Under the pieces are notes generated by a model that did not search any database, was not told where the DNA came from, and was given only the letters and a program-made list of their open reading frames with translations. A DNA stretch of 8,468 bases, from contig CAIMCU010000190.1 of the NCBI GenBank assembly GCA_903839585.1, positions 1 to 8,468 on the forward strand, written 5' to 3'. Within the stretch, counting starts at the first letter, position 1. The number at the start of each line of letters is the position of its first letter. Positions 5,476 to 8,468 of the stretch are shown piece after piece. The DNA comes from an uncultured Actinomycetes bacterium. GTDB taxonomy: Bacteria > Actinomycetota > Actinomycetes > Nanopelagicales > Nanopelagicaceae. A program made the translations under genes and the position numbers.

Positions 5476-6861
5476 CTATTCTATTCTTTCGAAGAGCGCA
5501 AGGAACATTGAATCAGTGTTGTGTTTATGAGTCCACAGGGCAAGATTGCCGTTATCGACAGCATCGACGAGATTGTCTGGCAGGAAAGGTGAAACATCTA
5601 CCGATCTCAACTGTGGGTAGTTCTTGAGGATGTCCATTACGGCAACCCTTGTCTCTGCGAAGTGAGGTGAGCATGTTGCAAAACCGAACACTCCCCCAAC
5701 CTCAAGGACAGATACCGCACCATCAACTAGTTGCATCTGCAGTGATGTGAGTTCACGGAGATCAGATAGCTGCCTTCTCCAGCGCACCTCTGGTCGCCTA
5801 CGCAGCGCTCCGAGTCCAGTGCAGGGCACATCCGCCAAAATTGCATCAAACGTCTCTTGGTGCTGAGCAATCTCCCGTCCATCTCCGTTCCATACACGTG
5901 CACCATGTACAACTTGTTCAACAAGTCGTGCACGGACTTGCGAGACCTCATTGGCTGTAAATTGCTGTTGCGCTCCATTAGCCAAGGTTGAAAGTAAAGC
6001 TGCTTTTCCACCTGGTCCTGCACATAGATCCAACCAACGAAGCTTCCGAGAAGCGGCGGCGGCAAATATCACCGCGACAAGTTGTGAGCCTTCATCCTGC
6101 ACGCCTGCACGCCTGCTCACCACTGGTTCGAGAGAGCTTGGATTACCATCAAAGATTGCACCGAATTGCGAGAAGTTGGTCGCTGTGGCACCTAATGCAA
6201 CCAGCTCGTTCCTTGTAGAAAAGCCAGGCCACGCTACTAAGGTAGGACGAGCCGGTACGTTATTAACTGCCAATGCAGCCTCTACCTCATCATAATCCTT
6301 CAAAAGATCAAAGTAGGCAGAGACAATCCACTCCGGATGTGAGTGCAAGATAGAAAGTCTTACAACGATATCCCGTTCGTCGTTCAAAGGAGCTAGCCAT
6401 TCTTCGAGGGTTTTTGCACTCGCTTTGCGAAGCAAAGCGTTCACGAAGCTGGCCTTTGATTCCCCCAACACCTTTCGAGCGAGCTCAACGGTAGCTGAAA
6501 CCGCGGCGTGTGCTGGAACCCGCATTTCAAAGAGTTGATGCGCCCCAAGCCTTGCAATATCGACAATCCCTGCATCTACTTCAAGCCAAGGGCGATCGCT
6601 GATCTGCTCGAATATAAAATCATGTCTTCCCTGCATTCGCAACGTTCCATAGACAAGTTCAGTTACAAAACCTTTATCTCTTTGCTCTAATCCACTCTTA
6701 CTTAAAGCAGCCGGTAGCAAAAGGTTGGAGTATCCACCATTCCTATTTACCTCATGCAAAATATCAAAGGCTAGCAACCTGGGTGCATCAGGTGTTGGTG
6801 ATTTGAAAGAGCTGTTTCTACCTTTAACCAAGCTTTTCACCGGGGGTAAATCTTGCTCCAT
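5476..6861 (-). CDS. rsmB: 16S rRNA (cytosine-C5) methyltransferase RsmB
   Basis: SAM-dependent enzyme that methylates a cytosine of 16S rRNA (C967 in E. coli numbering). It has 461 residues. A NusB-like RNA-binding domain spans about 26-160, followed by a linker and the Rossmann methyltransferase domain from about 250. Visible motifs: VQDEGSQLVA (254-263), the SAM loop LDLCAGPGGKA (277-287), DVPCTGLGALRRRP (344-357) with the releasing cysteine Cys347, and ATCSPH (395-400) with the nucleophile Cys397. Both cysteines of the RsmB/NOP2 family are present. The C-terminus LWTHKHNTDSMFLAL is typical. The ATG at 6861 lies inside fmt and overlaps it by 38 bases. In-frame GTG (6840) and TTG (6831) are alternatives that would trim 7 or 10 residues of a basic, poorly conserved leader; none has a clear Shine-Dalgarno site. 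rpe follows after 4 bases. Confidence 0.95.
   Translation of the reverse strand: MEQDLPPVKSLVKGRNSSFKSPTPDAPRLLAFDILHEVNRNGGYSNLLLPAALSKSGLEQRDKGFVTELVYGTLRMQGRHDFIFEQISDRPWLEVDAGIVDIARLGAHQLFEMRVPAHAAVSATVELARKVLGESKASFVNALLRKASAKTLEEWLAPLNDERDIVVRLSILHSHPEWIVSAYFDLLKDYDEVEAALAVNNVPARPTLVAWPGFSTRNELVALGATATNFSQFGAIFDGNPSSLEPVVSRRAGVQDEGSQLVAVIFAAAASRKLRWLDLCAGPGGKAALLSTLANGAQQQFTANEVSQVRARLVEQVVHGARVWNGDGREIAQHQETFDAILADVPCTGLGALRRRPEVRWRRQLSDLRELTSLQMQLVDGAVSVLEVGGVFGFATCSPHFAETRVAVMDILKNYPQLRSVDVSPFLPDNLVDAVDNGNLALWTHKHNTDSMFLALFERIE
5478..5483 (-). promoter_or_regulatory. Candidate -10 element for rpe inside the end of rsmB
   Basis: On the - strand TAGAAT (one mismatch to TATAAT) occupies -12 to -7 of the rpe ATG, predicting a transcript that starts on the start codon. 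It overlaps the last codons and stop of rsmB. The def start has the identical hexamer at the identical distance. A -35 element is not evident. Confidence 0.4.
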
Positions 6862-7732
6862 TAGCCCATTCCATCGCCGACATGGTGCGCTTACCCGAGG
6901 GAATTACCTCTTTCAGAATCAGTGCGAAATCTGAGGTGCCTACAAGCACCTTGCCGTCGACAACAGCGATCTGACCACTCTTGATGCTCTCATTGTCGGA
7001 GATTTCCGCAGAAAGAATTCGAAGCGGCTCGTTGCGAAAGGTACTCCAGCAGATTGGTGACTGCATGAAAGCACGAATCTGTCGATCAACTACTGCACTA
7101 GATCTGTGCCAATTGATGAGAGCCTCATCCTTTGTGATCTTGGCTGCGTGCGACGTTCCAACCAAATCTTGATCCGTAGGATGAAAGCCTTCTTCGATGA
7201 GAGTGAGCGCTTCAAGAACTGCATCGGCGCCAATTACTGAAAGTTGCGAGAAGAGATCTATGGATGTTTCAGTACCTAAGAGATCAATCTTCTTGCTGAG
7301 ATATATAGGACCGGTATCCATTCCTTTACCAAGTTTAAAAACCGTCACACCGGTCTGCTTATCCCCTGCCTCAAGACATCTTTGCACAGGAGCCGCACCT
7401 CGCCACTTTGGCAGAAGCGAGAAATGCAGGTTGATAAATCCATGTTTCGGAGTATCTAAGACCTCAATCGGCAGAATAACGCCATAGGCAACGGTGACAA
7501 CGCAGTCGATATCCTTTATCGCTGCGCGAATTTCGTCCATCGATTGAGCTTTGATCACGGAGATTTGGTTCTTTTCGCCCCACAGCGATACAGCGCTCTG
7601 CTTCATCGAGTTGCCGCGTCCTGCTGGTCGATCTGGTTGTGTAATGATGAGCTCTAAACTGTGGCGACTCTTCTTGATTAACTCTAGAGTTGGAATCGCT
7701 ACATCTGGCGTGGCCGCAACAGCAATCTTCAC
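6824..7732 (-). CDS. fmt: Methionyl-tRNA formyltransferase
   Basis: Formylates Met on initiator tRNA using 10-formyltetrahydrofolate. The chosen start is GTG at 7732, giving 302 residues, near the usual 305-320, and the typical N-terminus MKIAVAATPDVAIPTLE. The frame is open further upstream to an ATG at 7813, but those 27 extra residues overlap def and do not resemble the family. The GTG shares its first base with the def TAG stop, so translation is probably coupled. Counted from the GTG: the folate-site segment NLHFSLLPKWRGAAPVQ starts at Asn101, with catalytic His103 and Asp139 in GMDTGPIY. The tRNA-binding C-terminal domain begins near 196 with AAKITKDEALINW. The expected proline-tryptophan segment before the C-terminal barrel reads AFMQSPICWSTF, a mild divergence. 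Its end overlaps rsmB. Confidence 0.96.
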   Translation of the reverse strand: MKIAVAATPDVAIPTLELIKKSRHSLELIITQPDRPAGRGNSMKQSAVSLWGEKNQISVIKAQSMDEIRAAIKDIDCVVTVAYGVILPIEVLDTPKHGFINLHFSLLPKWRGAAPVQRCLEAGDKQTGVTVFKLGKGMDTGPIYLSKKIDLLGTETSIDLFSQLSVIGADAVLEALTLIEEGFHPTDQDLVGTSHAAKITKDEALINWHRSSAVVDRQIRAFMQSPICWSTFRNEPLRILSAEISDNESIKSGQIAVVDGKVLVGTSDFALILKEVIPSGKRTMSAMEWANGARFTPGEKLG

Positions 7733-8292
7733 TACAGACCAAGGCCAAAAGTATTGTGCGGAGAGAGCTTTATCTGTGGGATGGAGCCCATGCGAGTAGC
7801 CTCCGAGAACCAATCGGAGTTACGTATCTCCTTCATCGCCTTTTTACGCTCAGCATCTGGAAGTCGATCAATAAAGAGAACTCCATCCAGGTGATCACTT
7901 TCATGCTGTAGACACCTAGCTAAAAGCTCGGTCCCTTCCACCACGATGGGTTCACCGTGCATGTTCCAACCCTTGGCAACTGCTCGAAAAGCTCTGGGAG
8001 TCTCATAACTAAGATTAGGGAAACTCAAACACCCTTCCTCTCCCTCCTGAAGCTCATCACTTAGGTCAAGGGTTGGGTTGATTAGATGTCCGAGTGCTTC
8101 ATCGATATCCCAGACAAAGACGCGCAAAGGAACACCTATCTGTGGCGCTGCCAATCCAACTCCCGGCGCGTTCTGCATAGTGTGGGTTAAATCTGCGACA
8201 AGGGTACGTAACTCTTTGTCAAAATCAACAACCTCGGAGGCAGGCGTACTCAATACAGGATCCCCGAAGAGACGTATCTGCTGAATTGACAT
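7732..8292 (-). CDS. def: Peptide deformylase
   Basis: Metalloenzyme that removes the N-formyl group from nascent proteins at the ribosome, the counterpart of Fmt encoded next to it. It has 186 residues, a normal length. All three family motifs are intact: GVGLAAPQIG (44-53, Gln51 in the active site), EGCLSFP (86-92, metal ligand Cys88) and QHESDHLDG (129-137, ligands His130 and His134 with catalytic Glu131). The Cys-Leu-Ser-Phe form of motif 2 and the C-terminal tail of about 40 residues after motif 3 fit bacterial type I/III-like enzymes; I cannot assign the subtype. The ATG follows the priA stop by 14 bases, with no Shine-Dalgarno site but a TAGAAT box at -12 to -7. The TAG stop shares a base with the fmt GTG. 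Confidence 0.97.
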   Translation of the reverse strand: MSIQQIRLFGDPVLSTPASEVVDFDKELRTLVADLTHTMQNAPGVGLAAPQIGVPLRVFVWDIDEALGHLINPTLDLSDELQEGEEGCLSFPNLSYETPRAFRAVAKGWNMHGEPIVVEGTELLARCLQHESDHLDGVLFIDRLPDAERKKAMKEIRNSDWFSEATRMGSIPQIKLSPHNTFGLGL

Positions 8293-8298
8293 ACGCGC

Positions 8299-8304
8299 AT
8301 TCTA
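8299..8304 (-). promoter_or_regulatory. Candidate -10 element for def-fmt-rsmB (leaderless)
   Basis: On the - strand TAGAAT, one mismatch from TATAAT, occupies -12 to -7 of the def ATG (8292), in the short gap after priA. Transcription from it would begin exactly on the start codon. No Shine-Dalgarno site is present to serve a longer message. No clear -35 hexamer is visible, so the call rests on hexamer and position. Confidence 0.45.
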
Positions 8305-8306
8305 TC

Positions 8307-8468
8307 TCAGGATAGTGAGTATGGATCTATTCGCAACATATCTAATGGTTTCTTGCTCATGCTTAATCTTCGTTGGTACTCATGGAGAAATTGAAAGAGC
8401 TCCGCGCTCTGACTTAACTCAACTAGGAAAACTATCTTCGATCGCCCAGGCTTTGATGTAGATGGTCC
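8307..8468 (-). CDS. priA: Primosomal protein N' (PriA), C-terminal 53 residues only
   Basis: The - strand is open from the window edge to a TGA at 8307-8309, giving 53 residues. They end in LRIDPYSLS, which matches the usual PriA ending (R-[IV]-x-[IV]-D-P-x-x-L, from memory). A mixed basic helix, FLHEYQRRLSMSKKP, precedes it. PriA directs replication restart by loading the replisome at stalled forks. In actinobacteria the protein annotated as PriA is said to lack recognisable helicase motifs, which cannot be judged here because only the tail is visible. The assignment leans partly on context: priA-def-fmt is a common actinobacterial order. The catalytic and DNA-binding parts lie beyond the window. 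Confidence 0.75.
   Translation of the reverse strand, partial: GPSTSKPGRSKIVFLVELSQSAELFQFLHEYQRRLSMSKKPLDMLRIDPYSLS

Noticed and set aside
6096..6118. Short tandem repeat of CCTGCACG
   Set aside because: It is an 8-bp unit repeated about 2.6 times inside rsmB, encoding normal family residues just before VQDEGSQ. The repeat looks incidental.
5951..6295. 114-residue + strand frame inside rsmB
   Set aside because: It is the antisense shadow of a clear RsmB methyltransferase domain, with a low-complexity Ala/Ser/Pro composition typical of such shadows.
7733..7813. N-terminal extension of fmt from the ATG at 7813
   Set aside because: It overlaps def in another frame and lacks similarity to Fmt. 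The GTG at 7732 gives the canonical start.
8321..8461. 46-residue + strand frame beginning MDLFATYLMVSCSCLIF
   Set aside because: It lies fully antisense to the priA C-terminal frame, which has a recognisable PriA ending. No Shine-Dalgarno site or family resemblance supports it.
1..8468. Search for CRISPR repeats, tRNA genes, insertion-sequence ends, phage or defence genes
   Set aside because: No spaced direct repeats, cloverleaf sequence, transposase motif or toxin/restriction domain was seen by eye. Nearly every base is accounted for by housekeeping genes.

Overview
The window looks like a chromosomal segment of a small-genome, moderate- to low-GC actinobacterium. Free-living freshwater actinobacteria of the acI/Nanopelagicales type would fit. 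Three things suggest this: the order priA-def-fmt-rsmB-rpe, a mycobacterial-style SerB with two ACT domains, and HisE and Ung sequences with actinobacterial motif variants. Intergenic space is minimal, and several starts lack a Shine-Dalgarno site but have a TANNNT box a few bases upstream, as expected for leaderless actinobacterial mRNAs. The species assignment is an inference from sequence style; no search was run.

Layout. (1) Bases 1-842, + strand: the C-terminal part of an AzgA-type NCS2 purine permease, cut by the window edge. (2) Bases 854-899: a strong GNRA-loop hairpin terminator shared with the convergent ung end. (3) Bases 898-2324, - strand: a two-gene unit, an orphan ABC ATPase (ModF/YlmA-like) followed by ung through an ATGA overlap. 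(4) Bases 2325-2410: a short divergent promoter region holding a small inverted repeat. (5) Bases 2411-3616, + strand: serB. (6) Bases 3618-8468, - strand: seven co-directional genes, transcribed priA (C-terminus only), def, fmt, rsmB, rpe, hisE, hisG. hisG ends one base from the serB stop.

How the genes fit together. Fmt and Def form the cycle that formylates the initiator methionine and later deformylates nascent proteins. RsmB methylates 16S rRNA, so def-fmt-rsmB is a translation module. Rpe belongs to the pentose phosphate pathway, which supplies the ribose-5-phosphate behind PRPP. HisG and HisE carry out the first two steps of histidine synthesis starting from PRPP. SerB performs the last step of serine synthesis, Ung removes uracil from DNA, and PriA restarts replication.

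I found no mobile element, CRISPR array, tRNA, rRNA, phage gene or defence island, and no convincing new biological system. This is a housekeeping region. The most informative signals are regulatory: a -10-like hexamer at exactly -12 to -7 of the start codon of def, rpe and hisE, and extreme gene packing. The largest gene-free stretch is the 86-base divergent region, so no gap exceeds 300 bases.
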